Source: Ryuthela nishihirai
Taxonomy: Eukaryota > Arthropoda > Arachnida > Araneae > Heptathelidae
Length of the DNA: 64,000 bases
Direction of reading: 5' to 3'
Assembly (NCBI GenBank): GCA_038380435.1
Contig: JAWZYU010000020.1
Coordinates: 47,958,307 to 48,022,306, forward strand
Shown here: one piece after another, positions 10,585 through 21,735 of the stretch
Layout of the letters: each line of letters starts with the position of its first letter
Numbering within the stretch: the first letter of the stretch is position 1
The notes under the pieces: model-generated
The model's database searches: none
Told to the model about the DNA's origin: nothing
What the model saw: the letters and a program-made list of their open reading frames with translations, nothing else
Made by a program: the position numbers and the translations under genes

Positions 10585-11186
10585 CTTCATGATCACATTC
10601 CACCACCAAAATTTCAAAACAAAGTATTTATGCCAAAATTTTTGCATAAATACATTGTTTGTCGTATTCCTTCAAATATTTGGAATTTGTGATTATTTTT
10701 TTATCTTTAGAGGACGCAGTTATAGCTTTTGGAAGACTCGAAAAGTACAGTCGCTCAAAAAAGTATCCGAACACAATATTTTTTCTGATTTTTTTAATCA
10801 ACCATAGTGTTCGGATACTTTTTTGAGCGACTGTACTTATCGTAATATTTCATCAATACCTAGGCAACCCAAAAAGAATTTTTCATTTATCTCTTAAAAC
10901 AAACAATTATCATATGAACCCAAAAAGGTTGTATTTTTCGACCTTCCTAGGGGTAAGGGACCTTTATTGACACAGAACTTCTTAGGTGGGGGGAACTATC
11001 AAAGGGGTCAAATTATTGTTACGGAAAGAAACTTCATGACTTTCACACTCCAATACCAAAATTTCAAGTTTCTAGCCTAAAGATATTGTTGAAATATTAG
11101 TTTAAACTTTTGTAATTTTCTGATTTTTCATCCTTAGAGGACGCAATTATAGCTTTTGGAAAATTCGGAAAGTACGATTCAAAATA
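10585..11186 (+). repeat. Unnamed dispersed repeat (R2), two copies
   Basis: Copy 1 (10585-10746) and copy 2 (about 10900-11175) share CCAAAATTTCAA, then a T-rich stretch, then TTAGAGGACGCARTTATAGC and TTTTGGAARAYTCGRAAAGT. A diverged copy lies at 61915-62135. Copy 1 is broken off at its right end by the MITE at 10746. Confidence 0.6.
10746..10835. mobile_element. Minimal Tc1-type MITE, 86 bp
   Basis: Only the outer arms of the palindromic family remain (CAGTCGCTCAAAAAAGTATC and its complement), with TA on both sides. It is the shortest copy in the window. Confidence 0.88.
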
Positions 11187-11738
11187 CACTACAGGGAAAA
11201 AAAATTGCAACACCTGGAAGGATTAATGCCATTTTATTGAAACGCAGGCAGTTGTTAGCATGCACTAAGATGTGCGATTGATTACATTATCAAAAAAAAA
11301 TATGGAAAATTACCACTTTACCTACCCGGTAAGTTGGTCAGCACGACGGTAGACAACGTGTTCGCCGTCATCCAGGGGAAAGGAAAGCCACCCAGTGCGT
11401 GCGACATCGTCACACAGCTCCAACAACACCCAAAAGGTGCACCAACCACTGTCGCTGAAATGGAACAGAGACTTCACGCTATTTGGCTTTCTGTCCCTCA
11501 AGAGGACATTACAGAGCTGTACGATAGCCTTCCCGCCGTGTTCATGAATGCATTGCTGCTCGGGGCGGTTCAACATCATACTAATTATACCACTTAACCG
11601 GGTAGGTAAAGTGGTAATTTTCCATTTTTTTTGATTATATAATCAATCACACATCTAAGTGTATGCTAACAACTACCTGCGTTTCAATAAAATGGTATTA
11701 ATCCTTCCAGGTATTGCCATTTTTTTTCCTGTAGTGTA
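11185..11738 (+). mobile_element. Tc1-like element with long terminal repeats
   Basis: TA at 11185-11186 and 11737-11738 flank 550 bp. The ends CACTACAGGGAAAAAAAATT and, reversed, CACTACAGGAAAAAAAATGG begin inverted repeats of about 145 bp. Both arms end at ACCACTTTACCTACCCGGT. The core holds the tail of a Tc1-type transposase. Confidence 0.88.
11334..11597 (+). pseudogene. Tc1-like transposase, C-terminal remnant
   Basis: The segment TVAEMEQRLHAIWLSVPQED followed by ITELYDSLPA matches the end of Tc1 transposases, where a tryptophan, a PQE motif and a Leu/Ser-Met/Leu-Pro motif precede the terminal region. The usual terminal RGG-type ending is lost: after LPA the frame is shifted (read another way the sequence gives a plausible RIHECIAARG-like tail). 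The first part of the frame has no clear match. The N-terminal and catalytic regions are absent. The frame on the opposite strand (11322-11579) is a shadow. Confidence 0.6.
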
Positions 11739-11779
11739 TATCCTTCCAGATGAGAATCCTCCGAGATATTTAAATATAT

Positions 11780-12413
11780 TGTTATAAATTCAAAAAGATG
11801 AAAGTTTAGCGTGAGTTCATAAATAGCACATATGTATACAACTAAAGTATGAATGATGTAATTTATTACAATGACACAATATTATTACAAATTAATCAAT
11901 TTATCTAAACATAAGTACTTCTATTTCTCTTATCATAAAGACAAACCACTTTGTATTGAATCTCATTTGCGACATTAAATAACCTTAATAAAACTTTATA
12001 TCTTTACATGTGAAACATTCAACATTGATCTCTTCTGATATATATAGATATCTTATATATCTGACCCAATAAAACATTCAACATTGATCTCTTCTGATAT
12101 ATATAGATATCTTATATATCTGACCCAATAACAAACTTAACCGTTGATTCCTCTTCTCCACCAGAACCATGTTTCATCTTAAATCAAATAAGAGCAGCCC
12201 TTTTTCATAGCATTACACAATACTAATATTTATACTCTATCTCCTTCTTCCTTTGATTACTCCACTATATCTTTGTTTTCTTTTACACTTCTTACTGTTT
12301 TCAAAATAGTCTCGTTCTAAACAGTTCATAACGTTAATCGTCGCGCTAAGTATAGACGAGCGTTCATGATACACCTGTCACATGCCATTACAGCGCGTTC
12401 ATCTGTTGTAACA
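11780..12413 (-). mobile_element. Possible LTR (solo or end of a retrotransposon)
   Basis: Read on the minus strand, a purine-rich tract (GTGGGAGGATAT, 12414-12425) is followed by TGTTACAACAG, and the segment ends TTTATAACA at 11780. The TG...CA ends form an 8-bp inverted repeat TGTTAYAA. A polypurine tract just before a TG start is the layout of a 3' LTR. I saw no second LTR, primer site or retroviral-type proteins, so the call is weak. Confidence 0.4.
12013..12130. repeat. 59-bp tandem duplication
   Basis: AAACATTCAACATTGATCTC to TATATCTGACCCAATA is present twice, head to tail and identical by eye, inside the candidate LTR. Confidence 0.9.
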
Positions 12414-12650
12414 ATATCCTCCCACATGTTAAACACCCTAACTCTCATTCTATTGAGCTTCAATCCTTGGGCACGTATGGGGATGCCTTAGAGAGCAGGA
12501 TTCCCAGTCTTTACTCTTCTCACTTTTTGATTATTCAAAGTTGAATACTTATACCACCATACTATAAGTTGGATAGTCTTAATATCGAGGAATGTATCTA
12601 TCACGAATCAGAACTACTATTCCAATAATAATCAACTTACTTTTTCTTCG

Positions 12651-13271
12651 ATGTGGAAGCAATCTTTTGTCTTTGACAGTGTGAAAGGAAAAACTAAATT
12701 GATCCGTGTAAAACTTTCTAAAGCTCACTTTAGTCGATCAACTTATGAGTCTGCCTCGAAAACAAAAATCATCCTAACCAGTGAACTGTATGAGTTTTAC
12801 CTGTCTGGAGACGATCACCGTTTAACAGGAATCGTGAAGGAAAAAAAAGTTTTCACAGTGAAGAATACACCTCCAGTTCTTTACTCGTGTGCGTTTTCCA
12901 CGACTGTTCAAAAACCACAGCAAAGTTTGAACCTTCAAGTGTCATGCACGAACAGCGTCAGCTGTTGTGGAAGAATACGCCTCACCACACCTGCCACAGC
13001 CACCCTACAGCGAACGTGGAAATCAGATGCCACACACTTAGGCTGTGTCGTTGTGAGACAGCAGACAGAGGCAAAGAGAAAACAAGCTGCTGTCTTCATT
13101 AAAGCCCAGATTTATAATAAACCCGAATTCGACAGCCCTTGCTTCCTAGACAAGCAAACCAAGTCCTTTAATTACCTGGCGAAACATTCTCCCTATGAAT
13201 TCGTTTATAGACTCGGCTATTGTAGATTTGGGGAGCGTGCTAGTGGGGACAGAAAATCGCTTTCTATATAA
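12651..13271 (+). CDS. Unidentified 206-codon open frame
   Basis: This is the longest frame in the window not explained by a repeat or transposase. The predicted product is basic (many Lys/Arg), with no signal peptide, membrane segment, zinc-finger pattern or catalytic motif that I can see, and I do not recognise it. The stretch is more GC-rich than its surroundings. TTTTGTCTTTGACAG just inside the start (about 12664-12678) looks like a splice acceptor, so any real exon could begin at about 12679 instead of the ATG. Against coding: a second frame of 71 codons is open inside it (12887-13102), there is no clear downstream gene structure, and it lies beside the candidate LTR but opposite in strand. 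It could be chance, an exon, or antisense to retrotransposon DNA. Confidence 0.25.
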   Translation: MWKQSFVFDSVKGKTKLIRVKLSKAHFSRSTYESASKTKIILTSELYEFYLSGDDHRLTGIVKEKKVFTVKNTPPVLYSCAFSTTVQKPQQSLNLQVSCTNSVSCCGRIRLTTPATATLQRTWKSDATHLGCVVVRQQTEAKRKQAAVFIKAQIYNKPEFDSPCFLDKQTKSFNYLAKHSPYEFVYRLGYCRFGERASGDRKSLSI

Positions 13272-13813
13272 ACGAACCACGCCAAGGCTCTTTTATTTTA
13301 AGAAGTCTATCGTGTAAATTTCTGGCAACTCACTATTTTATTAAGTAAGCTTTCGTAGGTGCAGAACTCATCAACTCCTGCACATTAGCATGTGCGTGGG
13401 TGTGCTTGTATGTATGCGAGAGAGTGTTACACCAGTAATGAGTCGCGTTTGGGAAGAAAGAGCAGGTTGAATGCAATTTCTAGTCTCTTCTGTCCTTCCC
13501 AGTCACCGAGTTGCAATTTAATTATTTAACACAGTTCATTATGAGCGTATTTTCTTCCACTCTTTTTTTTCGATATTTTTGTGTTTGCTGCGATATTTTG
13601 TTTTATTAAGATTAAAACGGCTTTAATATATTTGTTTAATGTAATATTATCTTCCAACTTTGGATTTCCGAGAAAGAATTGGAGTCAGGTTTCATTTTCT
13701 TTTTGTTTTCATGTAAATAAAATGTCTAAAAGTCAGCCATTGCAGATTATTTATTTTATTACTTTAATATTTTAAATAACCTACTATTGTAAAGGTAGGT
13801 AATTAAAATAAAT
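13272..13813. other. Intergenic, AT-rich
   Basis: Nothing recognised. The sequence is T-rich, and the short frame at 13581-13775 has no protein character. Confidence 0.5.
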
Positions 13814-13984
13814 TACCCCTCAAGCAGCTGCTTTCCAGAGAAACCTGACAGGAGCTTGTCAGTTTAATACGCCATAGGAAAGATCTCTGAAGAGGTGAGA
13901 ACTCTGCAGAAAGGCAACACAGGAAATTAAAAAAATATATATATCTATGCCTTTTACACTGATTTCGAATCCATGTCACTTAAT
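13814..13984 (-). mobile_element. SINE-B copy cut by a SINE-A insertion
   Basis: The body is present from CCCCTCAAGCAGCTGCTTTC to a decayed B box (TTCGAATCCATG). Its tRNA 5' end is lost where the SINE-A entered. Confidence 0.75.
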
Positions 13985-13995
13985 CCGCAGAGATT

Positions 13996-14384
13996 GGGGC
14001 GGGGGTGGCTCAGTCGGTACCGCGCCAGGCTCGTAATCTGTAGTTCCCAGGTTCGAGTCCCAGCTGGGTCAGCGTTGAGATTTATCTCCGCAAAATTCCC
14101 CGCCTCTGCCCACGGTCAGTAGGGGACACCGATGAGCTTGGAAATGCCGCCGTCCGTCGGATGGGACGTTAAGCCGTGGCCCCGTGTGCGGCAGAGCCAT
14201 ACCCTGTGCACGTTAAAAAACACGCTGGATGGCCTTGACGGGAGGCTACCATCTGTCTCCCAACAGCTGTTCCAGTGGGTCCCCTCCCCCAACCTTCTCT
14301 GAGCCTTCGGGGTCCATGTGACCTGGCCATTTAGCCCATGGTGTGCAAAAAAGTGCCGTTCAGAGGTAAAACAACCCAACCCAA
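13996..14384 (+). mobile_element. SINE-A copy, full length, 11-bp TSD
   Basis: A 389-bp copy with both promoter boxes intact and flanked by CCGCAGAGATT at 13985-13995 and 14385-14395. Little divergence from the consensus suggests it is young. Confidence 0.95.
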
Positions 14385-14455
14385 CCGCAGAGATTAAAAA
14401 CAAAATATATTAAAGCCTAATAACTCAGCTACTGTTCATGTTTAAACGTTTAGAG

Positions 14456-15120
14456 CAGGCCCGTCCAACACCAGGCTCATAAAACAATCAATATACTGAA
14501 TCTGCTTCGCTTTTCTTCCAATTTTTGGGCCAAACATTTTTTAGGTGTACGATTAGACGGTTTTACCAATGCACAGATCGCATTAAAAATGTATATTTTT
14601 GTTTTTAATCAAGAAATTTTCTTGATTCCTTCAAAACATAGTTTTACCCCCAAATCATCATTTATTACAAATGTTTAGTTTCTTTTTTTTTGAGTTGTTT
14701 TACCTCTGGGGGACACTTTTTCGCACACAGTGGGCTAAATGGTTTGGTCACAAATTGGACCCAGAGGGCTAAGAGAATGTTGGGGGATGGGAATACATTG
14801 GACAGCTTTTAGGAGACAGATGGTAGACTCCCGTCAAGGCTATCCAGAATATACTTTAATGTGCACAGGGTATGGCTCTCCCGCACATGGGTCAGGGCTT
14901 TACGTCCCATCCGAAGGACGGCGGCTTTTCCAAGCTCATTTGGTGTTCCCTACTGACCGAAGGCAAGGTGGGGATTTTGCGGAGATATATCTCAACCTGG
15001 ACCCACTCGAACTCGAACCCTTTCGCTTTTAAATAGAGAACTTTTCCTGCAGCTCTTTAAGAATATATATATAGTTTTTCTTCTAGAGCTCTTCATTCAG
15101 TTTGGTGTTGGACGAGTCTG
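14456..15120. mobile_element. hAT-like element with 8-bp TSD
   Basis: GTTTAGAG at 14448-14455 and 15121-15128 flanks ends CAGGCCCGTCCAACACCA and, reversed, CAGACTCGTCCAACACCA (two mismatches). The 8-bp duplication and CAG start fit the hAT superfamily. There is no transposase. A SINE-A sits inside. Confidence 0.85.
14692..15025 (-). mobile_element. SINE-A copy inside the hAT-like element
   Basis: It runs from GAGTTGTTTTACCTCTGG to the B box region (TCGAACTCGAACCC). The A-box end is missing. Confidence 0.85.
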
Positions 15121-15128
15121 GTTTAGAG

Positions 15129-15881
15129 CAGAACCGCATCTAGGGGGAGGGAGGAGAGTCCCAGGCTTCCCCTTTGAGAATGCTAGTAAAGTAATGGAGT
15201 TAAAAATGATTAAACTTTTGCATATTTCACGCATTTTTCCAAGAAATGTTTTAAAGACTTTAAATCGATGGCAAAAATGTTTTTCTGCAATGGAAATCCA
15301 CTCTCTCGACCCTCGACTTTTACTTTTCTCCGGCTAGAATGCGTCACTTGGCCCCTTCCTTTATTTTTCTACACCCGGGCGTGGTTTAGAATCGTATTGT
15401 TTCAGTGGTGCAAGGTATTTTACTTAATTGTTTTGTATGTAACATCCTTTATGCAAATATGGAGTTCTTTCACCGTTGTGGTTCCTAATCTTTCATCAAG
15501 ACAGCCTCGTCCTGTTTGTTTTATTAAGAGAAAGTTCGTTGAGCACATTTAGTAACTGTTCTATTTAAATAAGAATGCAGATTTATTGCTGAAAGGCAGA
15601 TTTAATAATGAAATGATTTCTTTGTGTTTGAGATGTGACTAAAATATTAGGGAACAAGCACCTTTAGTTTAGAAGTTTTTTTCAGTTAATTTTCTTTTTG
15701 TTCTGGAAATATTTCGAACCGAAATTAAAGAGAAAACAAAAATTCAACACTGAACTTCATAGTTATGCTACGAAGGGTTAATTATGCTATGATCTACTCA
15801 AAATAGCGCGCAAAAATGGCAATAGGTAAACAGATAATAAATGGTTTAACGTCCATTACTGATAAAAATTTAAAACTCTTC
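15129..15881. other. Intergenic; possible second hAT-type end
   Basis: The sequence after the TSD (CAGAACCGCATCTAGGGGGA) resembles another hAT-like end, also seen near 20812. The 94-codon frame at 15268-15552 has no recognisable motif. Confidence 0.35.
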
Positions 15882-15892
15882 GCTCTCTGATA

Positions 15893-16266
15893 GGGGTGGC
15901 TAAGTCGGTGCGCGCCAGGTTCGTAATCTGCAGTTCCCAGGTTCGAGTCCCAGCTGCGTCAGCGTTTAGATTTATCTCCACAAAATTCTCCTCCCTGCCC
16001 ACGGTCAGTAGGGGATACCGATGGGCTTGGAAAGGTCGCCGTCCGTCGGATGGGACGTTAAGCCGTGGCCCCGTGTGCGGGAGAGCCATACCCTGTGCAC
16101 GTTAAAGAACACGCTGAATGGCCTTGACCGGAGGCTACCATCTGTCGCCCAACAGCTGTTCCAGTGGGTCCCCTCCCCCAACCTTCTCTGAACCTTCGGG
16201 GTTCTTGTGACCTGGCCATTTAGCCCATGGTGTGCAAAAAAGTGCCGCTCAGGGGTAAAAACAACA
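15893..16266 (+). mobile_element. SINE-A copy, full length, 11-bp TSD
   Basis: Flanked by GCTCTCTGATA (15882-15892, 16267-16277). The 5' GC stretch is short (GGGGTGGCTAAGTCGG) and the A box has one change. Confidence 0.93.
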
Positions 16267-16277
16267 GCTCTCTGATA

Positions 16278-17086
16278 ATATAAAAACACATGATTAAATA
16301 ATACTCGCAAAATAATCTATTACATGGAGCTGCTGGTCTTATCTCTTTGAAAACATCAAGACCCTATCAAAGGAAAAGCGAGAAGCTCTCTAGAATGAAT
16401 GTATATATTAAAAGATTAGCAAACTCCTAATGACTTTCTATGTCAAAAATCCTAAAATTACGGCAATAGTAGGGTAATAATTAAAATTATAAATAAGAAC
16501 TTGAATATAAGAGCAGTTTATTTATGGGATTGTTAGAAGCTAAATTATTCCTGCGAACGTGATCACAAATTTTATTGCACAGTTAAACGCAATTTTTTTC
16601 CACTGCATTTTATGATGACGTTCACGAATCCTACGTAATGTAATAAGTTCGGTCAGAACATACATCTCAATATTGTGATGAATAAAAGATTCATATTTGA
16701 TCTAAAATTGGGGAATATACATGTAAGGGAAACATTTAATTCATTTTAAAGACTTTTGTACTTTTATGCGAAAGGGACTTCATTTTCTTAATGTAACAGA
16801 TGTTCTGGGTTTTCTTGTAAATGCATATTTATGTTTGGGATCATAAGTAGAAAAAAAATTGAGCATATTAAAAAAATTACAGTTGAACAAATGGGCTGAA
16901 CGATTTTAAAGTAGGGATTCATAAATAACACTTAAAAAGCTAACGTTTTGTTAAAATGAAAAAAACACAGAAAACCTTTAAAGAGCGAATTCAATCCAAA
17001 ATGATCGGCTAAATTTAGGGTAACGTTGTTTCATCCTTGATAGGCACTTTAGCAACCTCATTGGACTAAATGGAAGGTATATAAGG
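16278..17086. other. Intergenic, nothing recognised
   Basis: AT-rich, with no open frames of note and no repeat structure. Confidence 0.5.
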
Positions 17087-17098
17087 CCTAAAGGATTG

Positions 17099-17487
17099 GT
17101 GGGCGGGGGTGGCTTAGTCGGTAGCGCACCAGGCTCGTAATCTGTAGTTCCCAGGTTCGAGTCCCATCTTGGTCAGAGTTGAGATTTATCTCCGCAAAAT
17201 TCCCCGCCCTGCCCACGGTCTGTAGGGGACACCGATGGGCTTGGAAAGGCCGCCGTCCGTCGGATGAGACGTTAAGCCGTGGTCCCGTGTGCGGGAGAGC
17301 CATACCCTGTGCACGTTAAAGAACACGCTGGATGGCCTTGACGGGAGGCTACCATCTGTCTCCCAACAGCTGTTCCAGTGGGTCCCCTCCCCCAACCTTC
17401 TCTGAGCCTTCGAGGACCATGTGACCTGGCCATTTAGCCCATGGTGTGCAAAAAAGTGCCGCTCAGAGGTAAAACAACCCAACCCAA
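17099..17487 (+). mobile_element. SINE-A copy, full length, 12-bp TSD
   Basis: Flanked by CCTAAAGGATTG (17087-17098, 17488-17499). Near-consensus sequence. Confidence 0.95.
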
Positions 17488-17514
17488 CCTAAAGGATTGT
17501 AGATGAAGAGAGAA

Positions 17515-17680
17515 AAGAGATCCACTTCACAGCTATTAGGAGATGGAAGTCTCCCGTTAAGAACAACCAGTACGTTCTTTAGGATATAGCTTTTCTGCAC
17601 GTGGTGCCACGGCGTAAAGTCCCATCGGATGGATGGCCCTTGTATAAGCCCATCAGCGTCGCCTTTATCCTGTCTTATAG
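17515..17680 (-). mobile_element. SINE-A internal fragment
   Basis: Body sequence from TCCACTTCACAGCTATTAGG to GCCCATCAGCGTCGCC. The tRNA-like head and the 3' tail are missing. Confidence 0.7.
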
Positions 17681-17800
17681 AGAGGCTCTCAACTGTATTG
17701 ACCTTCAATCTGTCTTATAGAACAGATTTAAATCAAAGTTCAGTTGAGAGCCTTCCAAAGAGAAGTACTCATTCCAATTTCCTAACCTGTTTTTGAATAA

Positions 17801-18000
17801 ATAAATAAATACCCCCTCAAGCAGCTGCTTGCCACATAGGTCTGACAGGAGCGTGTCAGTTTATATGCCACAGTAGAAGATCTGAGAGGATGGCAGGACC
17901 TCAGCAGAAAACAACACGAACATCCATGCCTTACCCAGGCTCGAACCCAGGTCCCGTAGATCAGTAGCCAAGCGTGCTAACCACTCGGCCACGGGACGGC
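17801..18000 (-). mobile_element. SINE-B copy, full length, 12-bp TSD
   Basis: Flanked by GTTTTTGAATAA (17789-17800, 18001-18012). The tail is ATAAATAAATACC and the tRNA-like end CCACTCGGCCACGGGACGGC. This is the best-defined SINE-B copy. Confidence 0.94.
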
Positions 18001-18268
18001 GTTTTTGAATAAGATACTTTTTTTTGCTACAGAAATTTACAATATTGATTTATACTGATAATAGTTCCATCTAACGTATTCTATTCACACATCTATATAA
18101 TACCTATCTATGTACTGTACATAACGCTGATAAAGTAAAATAACTTGCAAAATTCCGTAAATGCGATTGACAGATTCTTTCTAAAACAGAAATTGAGCAC
18201 AACTACGAAGATAATTATTTTGTTTCCATTGACTATAAGAAAAATTATCCATCAAGCTAATCTTAAAG

Positions 18269-18474
18269 AGTGGCGGGTGTGGCTCGTAATCTGTAGTTCT
18301 CAGGTTCGAGTCCCAGCCGGGAGACGACAATAAATCTGCTAACAGCTGCCCAGTGATGCCCCTTTCCCAACTTTCTCTGAGCCCTTGGGGTTTATATGAC
18401 GTGGCCATTTAGCCCATTGTGTGCAAAAAAGTGCCTCTCAGAGTGAGGTGAAACAACCTAACTCAAATAGATCA
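18269..18474 (+). mobile_element. SINE-A copy with large internal deletion
   Basis: The B box (GGTTCGAGTCC) and the tail are present, but part of the A box region and about 200 bp of body (after CCCAGCCGGG) are missing. Confidence 0.8.
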
Positions 18475-18680
18475 AATCTTTATTTAAAGGAAAAAGACAT
18501 AATGATATCCCAGAACGTTGCCGACACTCTAGTTAAAAATGTTACACGATCTAATGATTTGATTATTCCTTCCTCTTGGAACTACCTTAATTAAAACAAC
18601 ACCTTGCAATTTTTCACAAATTCTTTCAGTAGCATTTCGAAATTCAGATTACTATTGGAATTAAGCGCTACAGATTTGAT

Positions 18681-19290
18681 CAGTGGTTCTCAACCTTTAA
18701 TGCTGCACATACTCCCTGGAAATGTAGGGGCGGGGGTGGTTCAGTAGGTAGTGCGCCAGGCTCGTAATCTGTAGTTCCCAGGTTCGAGTCCCAGCTGGGT
18801 CAGCGTTGAGATTTATCTCCGCAAAATTCCCCGCTCTGCCCACGGTCAGTAGGGGAGACCGATGAGCTTGGAAAGGCCACCGTCCGTCGGATGGGACGTT
18901 AAGCCGTGGCCCCGTGTGCGGGAGAGACATACCCTGTGCACGCTAAAGAACACGCTGGATGGCCTTGACGGGAGGTTATCATCTGTCTCCCAACAGCTGT
19001 TCCAGTGGGTCCCCTCCCCCAACCTTCTCTGAGCCTTCGGGGTCCATGTGACCTGGCCATTTAGCCCATGGTGTGCAAAAAAGTGCCGCTCAGAGGTAAA
19101 CCAACCCTGGAAATGTGTATGTAATGGCGTACCCCTTACATAGATAGATAAAACTATACTTATAGTATAATGATGCCAACTTAGCGACTTTGTTACTAGA
19201 TATAACGACCTTTGAGCTCTCACGGCGTACCCCAAAAAATTTTACCGAGTATCCCTAAGGGGTACGTGTATCCCACGTTGATAACTTATG
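18681..19290. mobile_element. hAT-type MITE interrupted by SINE-A
   Basis: The left end CAGTGGTTCTCAACCTTTAA is the same family as 44209 and 47133. The right end is decayed (CACGTTGATAACTTATG). The flanks GATTTGAT and GACTAGAT agree in six of eight bases. The MITE itself is about 220 bp without the SINE. Confidence 0.65.
18726..19104 (+). mobile_element. SINE-A copy, full length, 12-bp TSD
   Basis: Flanked by CCCTGGAAATGT (18714-18725, 19105-19116), inserted in the hAT-type MITE. Confidence 0.94.
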
Positions 19291-19383
19291 GACTAGATGA
19301 TGGATTAGTCAGCAAAATTGAAATTTCCATCAATTCCAAAGTTAATCAATTTACTAATAAAAAGGAATGCAACATTTAATGAT

Positions 19384-19570
19384 ATGTGAGTGGTTAGCAC
19401 GCTTGGCTACTGATCTACGGGACCTGGGTTCGAGTCCCGGGTAAGGATGTGTGTGTTGTTTTTCTGCTGAGGTCCTGCCATCCTCACAGACCTTCTGCTG
19501 TGGCATATAAACTGGCAGGCTCCTGTCAGACCTCTGTGGCTAGCAGCTGCTTGAGGGGGTATTTATTTAT
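19384..19570 (+). mobile_element. SINE-B copy, 5' truncated
   Basis: It begins within the A box (GTGAGTGGTTAGCACGC), has GGTTCGAGTCC, and ends with CTTGAGGGGGTATTTATTTA. Confidence 0.88.
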
Positions 19571-20811
19571 TTATTTTTTAAAAAATATACGAAAATCGTA
19601 ACATTAACGAACATGGCGTGATATGTAGATTTACCCTACAGATTTTATTGATAACCCTGTGAATCGTATTCTACCTTACTATGAAAAAACATTTGCAGCA
19701 AAGTTTTCTCTCGCTTGCTTATGTCAACATCAACGAACACAAGATAAATAATATTCCAAGTCGCTACATTTTCAGAATCAGATTCTCCATCTTCAATCCT
19801 TAGCTCTTGAAGGACACCCAATAGACTAATACGATTTAAATGCAAATCTATAATTAAACTAACATTGTACTCTTTTTTGGAAGTAATCACAATCAGAATG
19901 GCATAATTTCGTTACATCCTATTTGAATTATTAAAACAAATCCTACTTTAAACTCTTTATTCTCCAATTGTATCTTTATCACCCATTCTAAAGCCACTCT
20001 CTCAATTGACCTTAGAAATCCATTTATCTTCCTACGTTTTCATGTAGCATTATTGGTTTGAAATATTTTCTCTTTATTGTTTAGCATTACTTATTGGTAA
20101 AGCAATAAACATTCTAAAGTGTTCAAAATAAAATAATTTCACGAATAAAAAGCACAATCTTAACTGGAATAGCGATTAAGGTTATAGAACTGTTCCAGCA
20201 GACAAATATGTGTGTTAGTTATGAGAAAAGCGTCCGAGTGCTGCGCGATTCCAAAGCACTGCGTTTGGCGAGAATATTTTTGCAAGGCTAATGTAATCAG
20301 TAAAGAAAGGCACATTTTCTTAGAGTTACCATTGTGCTTGCAGTTTTTTATCCCCTTCTTTGGTACAAAGATAAATGACACCAGTAACTGACATTAGTTT
20401 CAACGTTTCTTAAGCGTTTCTTAAAATGTGGGTCGATAGCACCTTAGATGGAATTGTAGATGGGTATGGTTGAATGTGTAAAAAATCTACTTTATTCATT
20501 GCAAAAATGAGTGTTAATGTTTAATACGCTATAAACACTCCCTTCACTAACTAAATCACAAGACACAAGTTCTTTTTATTGCTCATTCTCCAGATGTTAC
20601 GGCTATCCTACTGTAGAGAGCGATAGTAATATCTACTGTTCTACTCGACACGAAAATCCTAGACTCAGGTCTTCCGTTACACCTTTTACTCTGGAGTGTT
20701 CCCAGCTAACTCTAATCCACATATATTTCTCTCTTCCTCGGTTCTTCAATCGGCCGCTTCAGGCGCCATAGTTATCAGAACTTTTAGGTGCTGCGCTGTT
20801 GTCTGGAACAG
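19571..20811. other. Intergenic, nothing recognised
   Basis: Low-GC sequence. The minus-strand frames at 19645-19890 and 20160-20381 (81 and 73 codons) show no motifs. It may be unique DNA. Confidence 0.45.
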
Positions 20812-21438
20812 GCCCGGATCTAAAAAACAAATCTGCCGGGGGCAAGAAACACAATCGAGCTGGAAAAAATGTAAATGTAAAATTGGGGGGGGGGGGCAAC
20901 AGACTGGATTTCCAGTGCGTTTAACATTCCCACTCCGTTTCACAGGTCCTTAAACATTCTTGAATAATGTATGAAATATAAATACATTTAATATTTTTTG
21001 ATTCTATTGACCTTACTAGTGAGGAGGGTGTGGCTCAGTCGGTAGCTCTCCAGGCTCGTAATATTCAGTTCCCAGGTTCGAGTCCCAGCTGGACCAGCAT
21101 TGAGATTTATCTCTGCAAAAATTCCTGTTCTGTCCACGGTCAGTAGGGGACACCGATGGGCTTGAAAAGGCCACCCTCCATCGGATGGGATTTAAGTCAT
21201 GGTTTCGTGTGTAGGAAAGCCATACTCTGTGCACGTTAAAGAACATGCTGGATAGACTTGACGGGAGGCTACCATCTGTCTCTTAACAGATCCCCAACCT
21301 TCTCTGAGTTCGTGGCTTTTGTGACCTGTCCATTTACTCCATTGTGTTCATAAACGTGCCGCTCAGAACTAAAACAAACCAACTCTTACTAGCATTTTTA
21401 AAGAGGGAAATGTCCCCCCCCTAAATCCGACCCTAGTT
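20812..21438. mobile_element. Possible hAT-like element, decayed
   Basis: The left CAGGCCCGGATCTAAA and right CTAAATCCGACCCTAG are roughly complementary ends. The eight flanking bases do not match. A SINE-A lies inside. Confidence 0.35.
21020..21384 (+). mobile_element. SINE-A copy with 8-bp TSD
   Basis: Flanked by CTTACTAG (21012-21019, 21385-21392). The A box TGGCTCAGTCGG and B box are intact; the 3' body is diverged. Confidence 0.85.
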
Positions 21439-21514
21439 TTAAGCATTCTGTTGGGAGAATATTCTTATTTGAAGTTACTTTCATCAATAGTAAAGGAATG
21501 TATGGGGCAAAATC

Positions 21515-21735
21515 CGTCAATGGTAAGGGTGGGTGAGATGACAAATTCTGTCAATAGTTACAAGTGGCCCCAAATAACTTCATCAATGGTAAGGGTGGGT
21601 GAGATGACAAATTCTGTCAATAGTTAAAAGTGGCCCCAAATAACTTCATCAATGGTAAGGGTGGGTGAGATGACAAATTCTGTCAATAGTTAAAAGTGGC
21701 CCCAAATAACTTCATCAATGGTAAGGGGGTTCTGT
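21515..21735. repeat. 66-bp tandem repeat, about 3.3 units
   Basis: Each unit reads from TCAATGGTAAGGGTGGGTGA through GTGGCCCCAAATAACTTCA. Unit starts are 66 bp apart (TGGT at 21521, 21587, 21653). Each contains two short CGTCAATGG/TGTCAATAG subrepeats. Confidence 0.9.

Noticed and set aside
11322..11579. 85-codon minus-strand frame
   Set aside because: It is antisense to the Tc1 transposase C-terminal remnant.
14116..14403. Recurrent frames with CFTSERHFFAHHGLNGQVTW or ALPHTGPRLNVPSDGRRPFQ
   Set aside because: The same translations occur wherever SINE-A occurs, on both strands; they are chance frames in the SINE body and not a protein family.
20696..20953. Overlapping 85- and 65-codon frames on opposite strands
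   Set aside because: They run through a G-run and a likely hAT end; no motif on either strand.
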